64,000 nt of DNA, taken from Amarobacter sp964507025 (lineage in GTDB: Bacteria > Chloroflexota > Dehalococcoidia > Tepidiformales > Tepidiformaceae). Location of the stretch: contig CAZDOK010000015.1 in NCBI GenBank assembly GCA_964507025.1, positions 8,125 through 72,124 of the forward strand, in the 5' to 3' direction. Under the pieces are notes generated by a model, which worked only from the letters and a program-made list of their open reading frames with translations, had not been told where the DNA came from and searched no databases. The translations under genes were made by a program, and so were the position numbers. Shown piece after piece: positions 7,617 through 15,985 of the stretch (position 1 is its first letter; each line of letters opens with the position of its first letter).

Positions 7617-9724
7617 CCGTCCGGGCTCCCGCCTCGTCCTCGTTCGGTATCGGCCGCCTCCTCGGCCAGACCGACGTGCTCCTGGCTGCCGGCATCATCG
7701 TCATCGTCGGGATGATGATTATCCCGCTGCCGCCAGCCCTCCTCGACCTCCTGCTCACGGTCAACATCGCGGCCTCCGTCATCATCCTCCTGGTCGCCGT
7801 CTACACCGACGAGCCCCTCAAGTTCTCTGTCTTCCCCTCGCTCCTCCTCGTTACCACGCTCTTTCGCCTCGCCCTGAATGTCTCCACCTCCCGCCTCATC
7901 CTCCTCCAGGCCGACGCGGGATCGGTCGTCGATTCATTTGGCCACTTCGTCGTCGGCGGGAACCTCGTCGTTGGGATCGTCGTCTTCCTCATCCTGGTCG
8001 TCATCCAGTTTGTCGTGATTACGAACGGCGCGGGCCGCGTCGCCGAAGTGGCGGCCCGCTTCACCCTCGACGCCATGCCCGGCAAGCAGATGGCCATCGA
8101 TGCCGACCTCAACGCCGGCCTCATCGATGAAAACCAGGCGCGTGAACGCCGCAAGGCAATCGGCCAGGAAGCCGACTTCTATGGCGCCATGGATGGCGCC
8201 AGCAAGTTCGTTAAGGGCGACGCCATCGCCGGCATCGTCATCATCATCGTGAACATCATCGGCGGCCTGAGCATCGGCGTGTTCCAGCAGGGCACCGGCG
8301 CCAGCGAGGCCCTCAACCGCTACGCCACACTCACCGTGGGCGATGGCCTGGTCTCCCAGCTGCCCGCCCTCCTCATCTCCACCGCCACCGGCATCATCGT
8401 CACCCGCGCCGCCGGCGAAACGAACCTGGGCAGCCAGATGTTCAGCCAGATGACCGTGCAGGCGCGCCCCCTCTATGTCGCCGGCGCGATGCTCGCCGTC
8501 TTCGGCATGATGCCCGGCCTCCCCAAACTGCCGTTCTTCATGGTCGCCGGCATCTCCGCGGGTGGCGGCTACCTCATCACCCGCTCGCAGAAGGCCGAAC
8601 AGCTCGCCGCCCTCGCCGCGATCCCCATCGCCGAGCCCGAACCCGAACAGCTCGGCCCCCAGCAGGTCATCCAGATGATGAACATCGACCCGCTCGAGGT
8701 CGAAGTCGGCTATGGGCTCATACCGATTGTCGACGAGCAGGCCGGTGGCGGCCTCCTCCGCCGCATCACGATGATCCGCCGCCAGCTCGCTCTCGAGCTC
8801 GGCATCGTCCTTCCCACCGTCCGCGTCCGCGATAACCTTCAGCACGCGCCCAACGCCTACGTCGTCAAGCTCCGCGGAGTCGAGATCGCACGCGGTACCC
8901 TCCAGCCCGGCCAGTTCCTTGCCATGGACCCCGGCACCGCCGAGGGTGACATCCCCGGCATCGAAACCCACGAGCCCGCCTTCGGCCTCCCCGCACGCTG
9001 GATCACGCCCGCCTACCGGGAACGCGCGGAGCTCCTCGGCTACACGGTCGTCGATCCCGAGTCTGTCCTCGCCACCCATCTCACCGAGCTCGTCAAGCGC
9101 TTCGCGCCCGATCTGCTCAGCCGCCAGGACACGCAGAACCTGCTCGAAAACTTGCGCGGCGAATACCCGGCCCTTGTCGAAGACCTGGTGCCCGCCACCC
9201 TCACGGTCGGCGAGGTCCAGGAAGTCCTCCAGAACCTCCTCGCCGAGCGCGTCTCCATCCGCGACCTGGTCACCATCTGCGAGACACTCGCCACCCAGGG
9301 CCGCGTCACTCGCGATATCGACCTGCTCACCGAATATGCCCGGGCATCCCTCGCCCGTCAGGTCAGCCGCCAGTACGCCGATGAGTCGGGAACGCTCCAC
9401 GTCATCACCGTCGGTGCCCGCACCGAGGACGAGATCGCCTCGTCCATCCAGCAGTCCGATCACGGCAGCCAGGTCGCCATGGCCCCCTGGCAGGTCCAGC
9501 GGCTCATCGGCGTCGTCAGCACCGAGGTCGAACGTGTCGCAGCTTCAGGGCGCGACCCGATAATCCTCTGCTCCTCCCGCATCCGGCTCGCCTTCCGCAG
9601 GCTGCTCGAACGGCGCCTCCCGAACGTCGTCGTCCTTTCCTTTGCCGAAGTCACGCCCCAGACCGCCGTCGAAGCCGTCGGCAACATCGAGGTGAACGTT
9701 GGAAACGAAGCGCTACATCGGTAA
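7613..9724 (+). CDS. flhA: Flagellar export protein FlhA
   Basis: A 703-residue protein, a normal FlhA length. The N-terminal half has about eight membrane helices and the FHIPEP-family signature region around RFTLDAMPGKQMAIDADLNA, followed by ENQARERRKAIGQEADFYGA. The C-terminal ~350 residues form the cytoplasmic docking domain for export chaperones (for example EVGYGLIPIVDEQAGGGLL). The GTG start overlaps flhB. The last 26 bases overlap the start of the flhF-like gene. Confidence 0.96.
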   Translation: MTVRAPASSSFGIGRLLGQTDVLLAAGIIVIVGMMIIPLPPALLDLLLTVNIAASVIILLVAVYTDEPLKFSVFPSLLLVTTLFRLALNVSTSRLILLQADAGSVVDSFGHFVVGGNLVVGIVVFLILVVIQFVVITNGAGRVAEVAARFTLDAMPGKQMAIDADLNAGLIDENQARERRKAIGQEADFYGAMDGASKFVKGDAIAGIVIIIVNIIGGLSIGVFQQGTGASEALNRYATLTVGDGLVSQLPALLISTATGIIVTRAAGETNLGSQMFSQMTVQARPLYVAGAMLAVFGMMPGLPKLPFFMVAGISAGGGYLITRSQKAEQLAALAAIPIAEPEPEQLGPQQVIQMMNIDPLEVEVGYGLIPIVDEQAGGGLLRRITMIRRQLALELGIVLPTVRVRDNLQHAPNAYVVKLRGVEIARGTLQPGQFLAMDPGTAEGDIPGIETHEPAFGLPARWITPAYRERAELLGYTVVDPESVLATHLTELVKRFAPDLLSRQDTQNLLENLRGEYPALVEDLVPATLTVGEVQEVLQNLLAERVSIRDLVTICETLATQGRVTRDIDLLTEYARASLARQVSRQYADESGTLHVITVGARTEDEIASSIQQSDHGSQVAMAPWQVQRLIGVVSTEVERVAASGRDPIILCSSRIRLAFRRLLERRLPNVVVLSFAEVTPQTAVEAVGNIEVNVGNEALHR

Positions 9725-10991
9725 CGACACCGCCCGCATCTTTGCCCGCGTCCGGGGCGAACTCGGCCCCGATGCTGTCATCGTCCGCACCCGATCGCTC
9801 CTCCGTGAGGGCGCCGACCCCCTCATCGAGGTGCTCGCCGCACCCGCGCCTGACGATGCGGGGCTCCCGTTCGCCCTCCAGCAGTCGCTCGTCGAAGGCG
9901 CCCTTGCTCGCGTCGAATACGACGGCAAGCCCCTCACCGTTGGCGACCTCGAAGACCTTGCCGCCCGTGAGTCGGTTGGCCCGGCCACCCGCCCTGCGCC
10001 GCCCCTGCCAGACACGCCAGGGCCCGCCCCCGACTGGCTCCAAGGCTTCGTCCAGGCACCCACCAGCGGCCTCCCGCCCCACGATGCACTTACCCCGTTC
10101 GCGCCGCCTCCCGCTGAGCTCCCGCCTCCAGCGGTCCAGTGGGGCGAGCGGCCCAGTATCGTCACCCGTGGGCGTCCGACGCCCGGTGCCGATGCAGCGC
10201 CGATCACCGAGCCCGTTGCCTTCGCCTCGCGTTTCAGCCCGGTCGAGCCAGGCGTGGCTGGCCTGCTCGTCGCCGCGGGCTTCTCTCCGGAGGCGGCTCG
10301 TCTCGTGACTGCCGCGGATCCGGGGGAGGCGGACCCGGCCCGCGCCCTCGAAGGTGCAATCCTCTCCCTCGAAGCCGCCTATCCCTCCGAGGGCCACACC
10401 GCCATCATCACCATCCTGGGCCCCGCGGGCGCTGGAAGGACGACCGCTCTCATGCGCATGGCGCTCGACTGCGCCGATGCCGGCCGAGCCGCCATCCTCG
10501 TCGCCGCCGATACCTCGCACACCGGCGGGCCCGCCCAGGTCCACGCCTATGGCGAAGCCATCGGCATCCCCGTGTTCGATGCCTTCTCGCCACAGGAGCT
10601 CGTTCATGCCGTTACCCGCGCTCCCAGGGGCGCCTGCATCTTCGTCGACATCCCACCTGGCCGCTGGGCTCCGCCACCAATCCCGGGTGTCCAGCACTTC
10701 GCCTACCTGGCGCTCCCCGCCCACTGGGATGCCGGCGTCCTCGCCGCGCAGGTCGCTTCGTTCGATTCGGCGTCCTGCGCCGGCGCGGTCCTCACCCATA
10801 CCGATCTTGTCACCTGCCTGGCACCCGCTCTCTCCATCGTTATGGAGACACAGCTCGGCCTCGCCTTCCTATCCTCAGGACGCGATGTTGCCACCGGCAT
10901 CGCTGTTGCCGATCCCCTCACGATCGCATCAGGGGTCTTCACTACGAGTTCACGGGAGACGACCAATGGGCGCCTCGTCGCCACAGCGTAA
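9699..10991 (+). CDS. FlhF-like SRP-family protein with altered GTPase motifs
   Basis: A 430-residue protein. The start is TTG at 9699, preceded by the ribosome-binding-like gaggtg, inside the end of flhA. The N-terminus (RVRGELGPDAVIVRTRSL) matches the FlhF B domain. A Pro-rich linker (about 90-175), a helical N domain and a G domain (about 235-420) follow. The nucleotide motifs are abnormal: the P-loop is GPAGAGRTT, with Arg247 where Lys is expected; DTYR is DTSH; DTAG is DIPPG; and TKxD is THTD. FlhF normally sets the site and number of flagella as a GTPase. This copy may bind nucleotide poorly or not at all. No flhG follows. Confidence 0.75.
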   Translation: METKRYIGNDTARIFARVRGELGPDAVIVRTRSLLREGADPLIEVLAAPAPDDAGLPFALQQSLVEGALARVEYDGKPLTVGDLEDLAARESVGPATRPAPPLPDTPGPAPDWLQGFVQAPTSGLPPHDALTPFAPPPAELPPPAVQWGERPSIVTRGRPTPGADAAPITEPVAFASRFSPVEPGVAGLLVAAGFSPEAARLVTAADPGEADPARALEGAILSLEAAYPSEGHTAIITILGPAGAGRTTALMRMALDCADAGRAAILVAADTSHTGGPAQVHAYGEAIGIPVFDAFSPQELVHAVTRAPRGACIFVDIPPGRWAPPPIPGVQHFAYLALPAHWDAGVLAAQVASFDSASCAGAVLTHTDLVTCLAPALSIVMETQLGLAFLSSGRDVATGIAVADPLTIASGVFTTSSRETTNGRLVATA

Positions 10992-11658
10992 GAATCCCTT
11001 CATGGCCCAGGGACTGTTGCCAGGCATCACGTTGCGGCTCGACGTCTCCTCCGGGCGCGAGGGCGAAACCCACGTCACCCGCGTCGAGGATGTCGATCAC
11101 GATCGCATCGCCGTTCTTGTCCCGATGCGCGGTCTCCGGCCCCGCCCGTTCCCCTCGGGCACGCTCGTCCATGCCCACTACATCCACCAGCGCAAGCGCT
11201 GGCTCTTCGTGACCGAGGTCGTGGGCCACAGCCCCGATGGCATGCATGAGTACCTGCGCCTCCCCGGCTCCGTCGAAAGCATGGAGCGGAGGCGCAACTT
11301 CCGTCTCCCCGTCGCCATCAAGCCAGAGTCGCTCTATCGCCTCGTCATCGACGCCGCCGAACCCTCATCCGAAGAACCCCTGGATGGCATCATCGTCGAC
11401 CTCAGCGAAGGAGGCTGCTGCATCACCAGCCGCAAACTCGTGATGGCCGGCGAGCGCCTCGGCCTGCACGCCATCCTCCCCGAGGCCGGCGAGATCCACG
11501 CCCGCCTCCAGGTGACCCAGGTCCGCGAGCCGGCGGCCGGAAACCGCATGCACCGCATCCACTGCGAATTCACCGACATCTCGCGCGGCGACCGCGACGT
11601 CATTGCCCGCTACATGATGCGGCGCCAGCTCGAGATGCGGAGGCGAGGACAGCTATGA
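10966..11658 (+). CDS. PilZ-domain flagellar brake protein (YcgR-like)
   Basis: A 230-residue protein. I chose the ATG at 10966, which has a GGGAG site nine bases upstream and lies inside the end of the flhF-like gene. Residues about 12-100 match the YcgR N-terminal domain (LLPGITLRLDVSSGREGE, then RWLFVTEVVG). Residues about 104-220 are a PilZ domain with the c-di-GMP signature RRRNFRLPV and the DLSEGGCC (DxSxxG) motif. Such proteins bind c-di-GMP and slow the motor or stator. Both binding motifs are intact. Confidence 0.88.
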   Translation: MGASSPQRKNPFMAQGLLPGITLRLDVSSGREGETHVTRVEDVDHDRIAVLVPMRGLRPRPFPSGTLVHAHYIHQRKRWLFVTEVVGHSPDGMHEYLRLPGSVESMERRRNFRLPVAIKPESLYRLVIDAAEPSSEEPLDGIIVDLSEGGCCITSRKLVMAGERLGLHAILPEAGEIHARLQVTQVREPAAGNRMHRIHCEFTDISRGDRDVIARYMMRRQLEMRRRGQL

Positions 11659-11912
11659 CCTTCCCGCCTTACACGATCGCCCGTTACGGAGTCTGGGTTG
11701 CCCTCTCCGTGGCCGCCCTCAGTGTCTGGCTCGCCACTCGTTCCGGCGTCGCCCTCGATCAGGCGCTCCTCCGGGCCGTCTTCTTCTTTCTCCTCGTCAC
11801 CGTCATGGCCTTCGGCGCCGAGGCCGTCCTGCTTACCACCCCACCTCCGGCCCGGCCCATTGGGGAGCCCGAAGTGTCCGCCGAATCCGACGCCACCGAA
11901 TCCGCTGAGTAG
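11655..11912 (+). CDS. Small two-helix membrane protein, unknown
   Basis: An 85-residue protein overlapping the PilZ gene stop by four bases. Two hydrophobic helices (about 10-27 and 38-60) are followed by an acidic, Ser/Thr-rich tail (EPEVSAESDATESAE). I do not recognise the family. Its coupling to the PilZ gene and position before fliA suggest a motility role, but that is inference. Confidence 0.6.
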   Translation: MTFPPYTIARYGVWVALSVAALSVWLATRSGVALDQALLRAVFFFLLVTVMAFGAEAVLLTTPPPARPIGEPEVSAESDATESAE

Positions 11913-11931
11913 CCCGTGAAGGAGCTGTCCC

Positions 11932-12672
11932 ATGGCCCTAGCTAGTGAAGCCCCGGCCCTCCTCGCCGACCGCGACGCCGCCATCAGGCAATACGCGCCG
12001 CTGGTCAAGTACGTCGTTGGCCGGCTCGCCATCGGCCTGCCCGCCATCCTCGACTACGAGGACATCCTCAGCTACGGCACCATTGGCCTCATCGAGGCCC
12101 TCGACCGCTACGACGGAAGCAAGGGCGTCAAGTTCGAAACCTACGCCATCAGCCGAATCCGCGGCGCCATCATCGATGCCCTCCGCTCGCTCGACCGCCT
12201 CCCCCGCTCGGTGCGCCAGAAGGCCAAGAAACTCGAGGCCATCCATGTCTCCTTCACCCTCGAACACGGTCGCGAGCCCACCGACGAAGAAACCGCCGAA
12301 CTTATGGGCCTCACCATGGACCAGTACAACCAGGCCCTGATTGATTGCAGCTGGGTCACTGTCTCGCTCGACGGCCTCCTCGACCGCGATGCGAACGACG
12401 ACGGCTCGGCCCCCACCGAGCTCCCCGCCGACCCGAACGAAGAGGACTTCACCCAGCGCCTTGAGAAGCGCCAGCTCATCGATGCTCTCACCGGCGCAAT
12501 CAAAACCCTTCCCGAGCGCGAATGGCTCATCGTCAGCCTCTACTACCGCGATGAGATGACCATGAAGGAAATCGCCCAGATCCTCGAAATCTCCGAATCC
12601 CGGGTCTGCCAGCTCCACGGGCGGGCGCTCGGCCGACTCCGCGCCCGCTTGGCCCGCGAACGCAACGCCTGA
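11932..12672 (+). CDS. fliA: Flagellar sigma factor FliA/WhiG (sigma-28 family)
   Basis: A 246-residue protein with all regions of sigma-28. Region 2 is LVKYVVGRLAIGLPAI, then DYEDILSYGTIGLIEALDRY and KFETYAISRIRGAIIDALR. Region 3 is PRSVRQKAKKLE. Region 4 is LPEREWLIVSLYYRDEMTMK, with the DNA-binding helix near EISESRVCQLHGRALGRLR. It would direct transcription of late flagellar genes. Its anti-sigma factor FlgM is encoded about 2.5 kb downstream in the same run. An AAGGAG ribosome site precedes the ATG. Confidence 0.95.
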   Translation: MALASEAPALLADRDAAIRQYAPLVKYVVGRLAIGLPAILDYEDILSYGTIGLIEALDRYDGSKGVKFETYAISRIRGAIIDALRSLDRLPRSVRQKAKKLEAIHVSFTLEHGREPTDEETAELMGLTMDQYNQALIDCSWVTVSLDGLLDRDANDDGSAPTELPADPNEEDFTQRLEKRQLIDALTGAIKTLPEREWLIVSLYYRDEMTMKEIAQILEISESRVCQLHGRALGRLRARLARERNA

Positions 12673-12681
12673 GGTGCCGAC

Positions 12682-13035
12682 ATGAACGATGCGATTGCCC
12701 TCCTCGCCATCTCCCAGCTGGTGTGCCTCGGAGCCATCTTCTACCTCTACACCCAGCTCCACGCGCTCAAGAGCGCGAGCAGCGTCCGGCGCCGCCAGCC
12801 TTCCCCTCGCATCCACCACATGCCCGCCGCTCACGAATCGGCTCACGCGCCCTCCGCGCGAGCCGCCCACGCGGCCTACGCGGCGTCACAACCGCCCCAC
12901 CCCGCCGCTGCAGCTGCCACGCTTGCCGCGCGGGGCGCCGGGACAGGAGTCGATGTCGCCGCGCTGGCCCGCCGTATGAGAAAGAGCGAGGAAGAGGTTC
13001 GCCTGCTCCTCCGCCGCCAGGGGATAGCCGGCTGA
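12682..13035 (+). CDS. Membrane-anchored SwrB/DUF6115-like small protein
   Basis: A 117-residue protein with an N-terminal membrane helix (about 4-25), an Ala/Pro/His-rich middle, and a C-terminal helical segment with VDVAALARRMRKSEEEVRLL. This layout (anchor, linker, short HTH-like helix pair) is seen in SwrB/DUF6115 proteins encoded after the sigma-28 gene in Firmicutes flagellar operons, where SwrB promotes assembly of the export machinery. Similarity is by architecture and position, not clear sequence identity. The next ATG overlaps its TGA. Confidence 0.55.
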   Translation: MNDAIALLAISQLVCLGAIFYLYTQLHALKSASSVRRRQPSPRIHHMPAAHESAHAPSARAAHAAYAASQPPHPAAAAATLAARGAGTGVDVAALARRMRKSEEEVRLLLRRQGIAG

Positions 13036-13652
13036 TGCACGCGCGCCTCGTCGCCACAATCGCAGCGCTGCTGCTGCTCGTGCCGGTTGCTCTCGCCGCG
13101 CCAGGCGCACGCGCCAACGGCGTGCCGCAGCTCGTCAAGCTCACCTACCTCGAAGGCGTCTCCAACTTCGGTCCCCATGATGCCGAGGGCGTCCTCGAGT
13201 TCTCCTTCGCCGAAGCCTACGCCCGCGTCGATGTGAAGAACCTCCCGCCCGCCGATGGCTTCACCTTCGAAGGCTGGCTCACCGGTGGCGATGCCGCGCC
13301 GTTTTTCGTGGGGGAAATCAACGTCGATTCCGCGGGCATCGGGGCGCTCGAGACAAAACTCTCCGGCCTCGCCAGCTACAACTACGACCTCTTCGTGGTC
13401 GCCGCGCGTGGCGCATCCTCCCCGGCAGGCACGATGCCTGCCGACCGCTCTATCGCCGGCCGGTTCACCGTCATCTCCGATGCTTCAGGGGCGGCGGGCG
13501 GCGACGTCAGGCCCGGCTCCCTCCCCGAAACCGGTGAGAAACCGCCACTCACCACCGCACAGCGGCTCGGCCGCACGCTGATGGTCGCAGGGGCCGCCGC
13601 CGGTCTCGCACTCATCTTCCTCAGTCTCAACCGCCGGAGGGCACGCCGATGA
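13035..13652 (+). CDS. Secreted, LPXTG-anchored protein with an anti-sigma-K-like domain
   Basis: A 205-residue protein. The ATG at 13035 overlaps the previous stop. The N-terminus is a signal peptide (LVATIAALLLLVPVALAAPG, cleavage near ARA-NG). The central domain (about 35-150) has a beta-rich pattern with FEGWLTGGD that resembles the extracytoplasmic fold of RskA-type anti-sigma factors. Residues 163-167 read LPETG, followed by a hydrophobic helix (about 178-196) and the tail RRRARR: a complete sortase sorting signal. It lies between the SwrB-like gene and flgF and overlaps flgF by four bases. No sortase is in the window. The wall-anchoring role is inferred. Confidence 0.7.
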   Translation: MHARLVATIAALLLLVPVALAAPGARANGVPQLVKLTYLEGVSNFGPHDAEGVLEFSFAEAYARVDVKNLPPADGFTFEGWLTGGDAAPFFVGEINVDSAGIGALETKLSGLASYNYDLFVVAARGASSPAGTMPADRSIAGRFTVISDASGAAGGDVRPGSLPETGEKPPLTTAQRLGRTLMVAGAAAGLALIFLSLNRRRARR

Positions 13653-14410
13653 TCAAGGGTCTCTACAGCGCCTTCACAGCCCTCGAGGCCGCCTGGCGCT
13701 ACCAGGATGTCCTGGCCAACAACATCGCCAACGCCAACACCGTGGGCTTCAAGCGCGAGCACGCCTCACTCGCGCCCTTCGAAGACGTCCTCATCTCCCA
13801 GCAGGCGCCCGTGCCCGCCCCCATCTCCGCCCGCATCCAGGCGGTCGTCGGTCAGATCGGCACCGGCACCTTCATCGCTGAATTCGCCACCGACTTCACC
13901 GGCGGCATCCTTACCCCGACGGGCAACGAGCTCGACCTCGCCCTCGGCGACGGCTTCTTCCAGGTCGAAGGCCCCGACGGGGCTGCCTTCTACACCCGCG
14001 ATGGCCGCTTCAGCCGTGACGGCGAAGGAAACCTGGTCACCAGCCATGGCTACTACGTCCTCGATACGCAGGGCCAGCGCATCTCGCTCCCGTCCCCCAC
14101 CGTCTCCATCACGGCCGACGGGACCATCCTCAATGGCCAGGACGAAGTCGCCCGGCTTGCCGTCGTCGATTTCGGCCCCGGCCAGCTCGTCCGCTCCGGC
14201 GAATCCTACTTCCGCTCGGAAGCCAACGGTACCCCGGTCGATGGCGGCATCCGCCAGGGGTTCCTCGAAGGCTCCAACACCAATCTCGTCGAGGAGTTGA
14301 CCTCGCTCCTCGCCGTCCAGCGCACCTACCAGGCCAACCAGGCCGTCCTCGCCCGCCTCGACGGGACCCTCGACCAGGCAGCCGGCGAAATCGGCCGGCT
14401 CGGAGTGTAG
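13649..14410 (+). CDS. Flagellar basal-body rod protein, FlgF/FlgG family (first copy)
   Basis: A 253-residue protein with the rod-protein N-terminus (DVLANNIANANTVGFKRE), the central LDLALGDGFFQVEGPDG and FYTRDGRFSRDGEGNLV segments, and the C-terminal FLEGSNTNLVEELTSLLAVQ and QRTYQANQ. Such proteins form the rod that crosses the cell envelope. The FYTRDGxF segment is typical of FlgG and FlgF. I cannot tell which of the two adjacent paralogues is proximal. Secretion is through the type III gate, so no signal peptide is expected. Confidence 0.9.
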   Translation: MIKGLYSAFTALEAAWRYQDVLANNIANANTVGFKREHASLAPFEDVLISQQAPVPAPISARIQAVVGQIGTGTFIAEFATDFTGGILTPTGNELDLALGDGFFQVEGPDGAAFYTRDGRFSRDGEGNLVTSHGYYVLDTQGQRISLPSPTVSITADGTILNGQDEVARLAVVDFGPGQLVRSGESYFRSEANGTPVDGGIRQGFLEGSNTNLVEELTSLLAVQRTYQANQAVLARLDGTLDQAAGEIGRLGV

Positions 14411-14413
14411 CCC

Positions 14414-15172
14414 ATGCCCACCATCCTCGGAGCCGCCGCCAGCGGCATGGCCCACAACCAGAACGTGCTCGACGCGGTCGGCCACAACCTGGCCAACGTC
14501 AACACCGCCGCCTTCAAGAAGTTCCGCGCCGTCCACGAAGGCAGCATCGATCCGCTCCAGGAGCCCGAAGGTGGCCGCTTCGGTGTCGGCCAAACAACGG
14601 TCGATCTGCTCCTCGACCCGGCCTCGGTGCAGCCCACCGGCAACCCGCTCCATCTCGCGATCGAAGACGGGTCGTTCCTCCGCGTCCGGGAGGCCGACGG
14701 CTCGATCGTCTTTACGCGCTTCGGTGCACTTGATGCCGACCTTGATGGCACGATCGTCGCATTCGGTGGCCGCCCGGTCGTTGACTCCTCCACGGGAGAA
14801 GCAATCACCGTCCCGGAAGGCTGGACATCCCCCGCCGTCGATGCCTTCGGCTACATCTCCGCGGTCACCCCCGAGGGGGAACGCGAGGCTGTCGGCCAGG
14901 TGTCCCTCGCTTCATTCGCCAATCCGCAAGGGCTCGAAGTCCTCGGCGATGGCCTCTATCGCGACACCGTCAACAGCGGTGAATTGACGGTTGGCACCGC
15001 CGGTTCTGAGGGTTTCGCCGCATTGCGGCCCGGTGCGCTTGAAAGCTCCAATGTCGATGTGGCACAGGAGTTCACCACCATGATCATCGCCCAGCGCGCC
15101 TATTCCGCCTGTGCCAAAACGTTCGCCGTCGGCGATGAGATGCTCGCCATCGCCACCAAACTCACCCAGTAG
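14414..15172 (+). CDS. Flagellar basal-body rod protein, FlgF/FlgG family (second copy)
   Basis: A 252-residue protein, paralogous to its upstream neighbour. It has the N-terminal LDAVGHNLANVNTAAFKKF, a central LAIEDGSFLRVREADG, and the C-terminal LESSNVDVAQEFTTMIIAQR followed by AYSACAKTF. The last motif (SSNVDVxxEFTxMIxAQRAY) is the common rod/hook C-terminal coiled region. The middle is more diverged than in the first copy. It starts three bases after that gene and ends just before flgM. Confidence 0.9.
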   Translation: MPTILGAAASGMAHNQNVLDAVGHNLANVNTAAFKKFRAVHEGSIDPLQEPEGGRFGVGQTTVDLLLDPASVQPTGNPLHLAIEDGSFLRVREADGSIVFTRFGALDADLDGTIVAFGGRPVVDSSTGEAITVPEGWTSPAVDAFGYISAVTPEGEREAVGQVSLASFANPQGLEVLGDGLYRDTVNSGELTVGTAGSEGFAALRPGALESSNVDVAQEFTTMIIAQRAYSACAKTFAVGDEMLAIATKLTQ

Positions 15173-15183
15173 GAGTGCTCGCC

Positions 15184-15495
15184 ATGGCACGCATCGATGG
15201 GCTCAACCTCTCCGGCGCCAGCATGAACCCCGCCTCCGCCGCCGGAGGCGCATCAGGCGCTCCGGGCTCCCCGGAAGCTGAAGCCGCCCTCAAGGCCCGT
15301 GGCCGCCAGGACGTGCTCAACCTCTCGAACCGAGGGCGGATCGTCGCCGAGGCTGCCCGCGCAGTCGCCGATTCGCGCGACGTGCGCGCCGAGAAGGTCG
15401 CGGCACTCAAGGCCGCCATCGCCAACGGATCCTACAGCTCTAACGCCCGCGAAATCGCCGAGCGCCTCGTCGCCAACGGCCTCGGGAACGCCTGA
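15184..15495 (+). CDS. flgM: Anti-sigma-28 factor FlgM
   Basis: A 103-residue protein. I chose the ATG at 15184, with a TAGGAG ribosome site eight bases upstream, over a GTG nine bases earlier. The C-terminal half carries the FlgM core DVRAEKVAALKAAIANGSYS then NAREIAERLVANGL. FlgM holds FliA inactive until hook completion allows its export. The disordered Gly/Ala/Pro-rich N-terminus is typical. It is followed directly by flgN, the usual flgMN-flgKL order. Confidence 0.9.
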   Translation: MARIDGLNLSGASMNPASAAGGASGAPGSPEAEAALKARGRQDVLNLSNRGRIVAEAARAVADSRDVRAEKVAALKAAIANGSYSSNAREIAERLVANGLGNA

Positions 15496-15496
15496 C

Positions 15497-15976
15497 ATGG
15501 CCGCCGCGCACGTCCTCGAACGCGTGCTCGAACTCCTCCTTCACGAGGAACGCCACCTCTCCAGGCTCCTCGCTCTCGCACTCGAGGAACAGTCCGCCCT
15601 GCTCGAATCGAACTTCGACCGCATCACCGCAACCAGTGCCGCCATGATCGAGGCCGCCAACGCCATCGAAGCCCTCGAGTCCGAGCGTTTGAATCTGCTA
15701 AGAACCATCGGTGCCGAGGACCGCACCATCGAAGATCTGCTTTCGCTTGCCGACGATCTCGGCATAACCGGGTTCGCCGAGGCTCGTCTCGCCCTCTCGG
15801 TTCGCGCGCGCGAACTCAAGGACGCCCAGGAGCGCAACGCCAACCTGCTCCTGAACGCCATGAAGCTGCGCGAGCGTTGGGCCAACATGCTCGGGGGTTT
15901 CACCTCCCCCACCTACGGGGCACAGGGCAAGCGCACCGCTCGCGACGGCAGCGGCTTCGTCTCGCGCAGCGCTTAG
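15497..15976 (+). CDS. flgN: Flagellar export chaperone FlgN
   Basis: A 159-residue, almost wholly helical protein with heptad-like Leu/Ala spacing from about residue 5 to 135 (for example LERVLELLLHEERHLSRLLA). It includes ALESERLNLLRTIG and LLLNAMKLRERWANMLGGF. This size, helical pattern and position between flgM and flgK identify FlgN, the chaperone that keeps FlgK and FlgL export-ready. The sequence is poorly conserved in the family, so part of the call rests on context. Confidence 0.82.
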   Translation: MAAAHVLERVLELLLHEERHLSRLLALALEEQSALLESNFDRITATSAAMIEAANAIEALESERLNLLRTIGAEDRTIEDLLSLADDLGITGFAEARLALSVRARELKDAQERNANLLLNAMKLRERWANMLGGFTSPTYGAQGKRTARDGSGFVSRSA

Positions 15977-15985
15977 GAGGAATGC

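Noticed and set aside
10354..10965. Upstream extension of the PilZ gene to 434 codons
   Set aside because: The extension runs in another frame within the flhF-like gene and is Ser/Pro/Arg low-complexity. The ATG at 10966 has a ribosome site and begins the YcgR domain.
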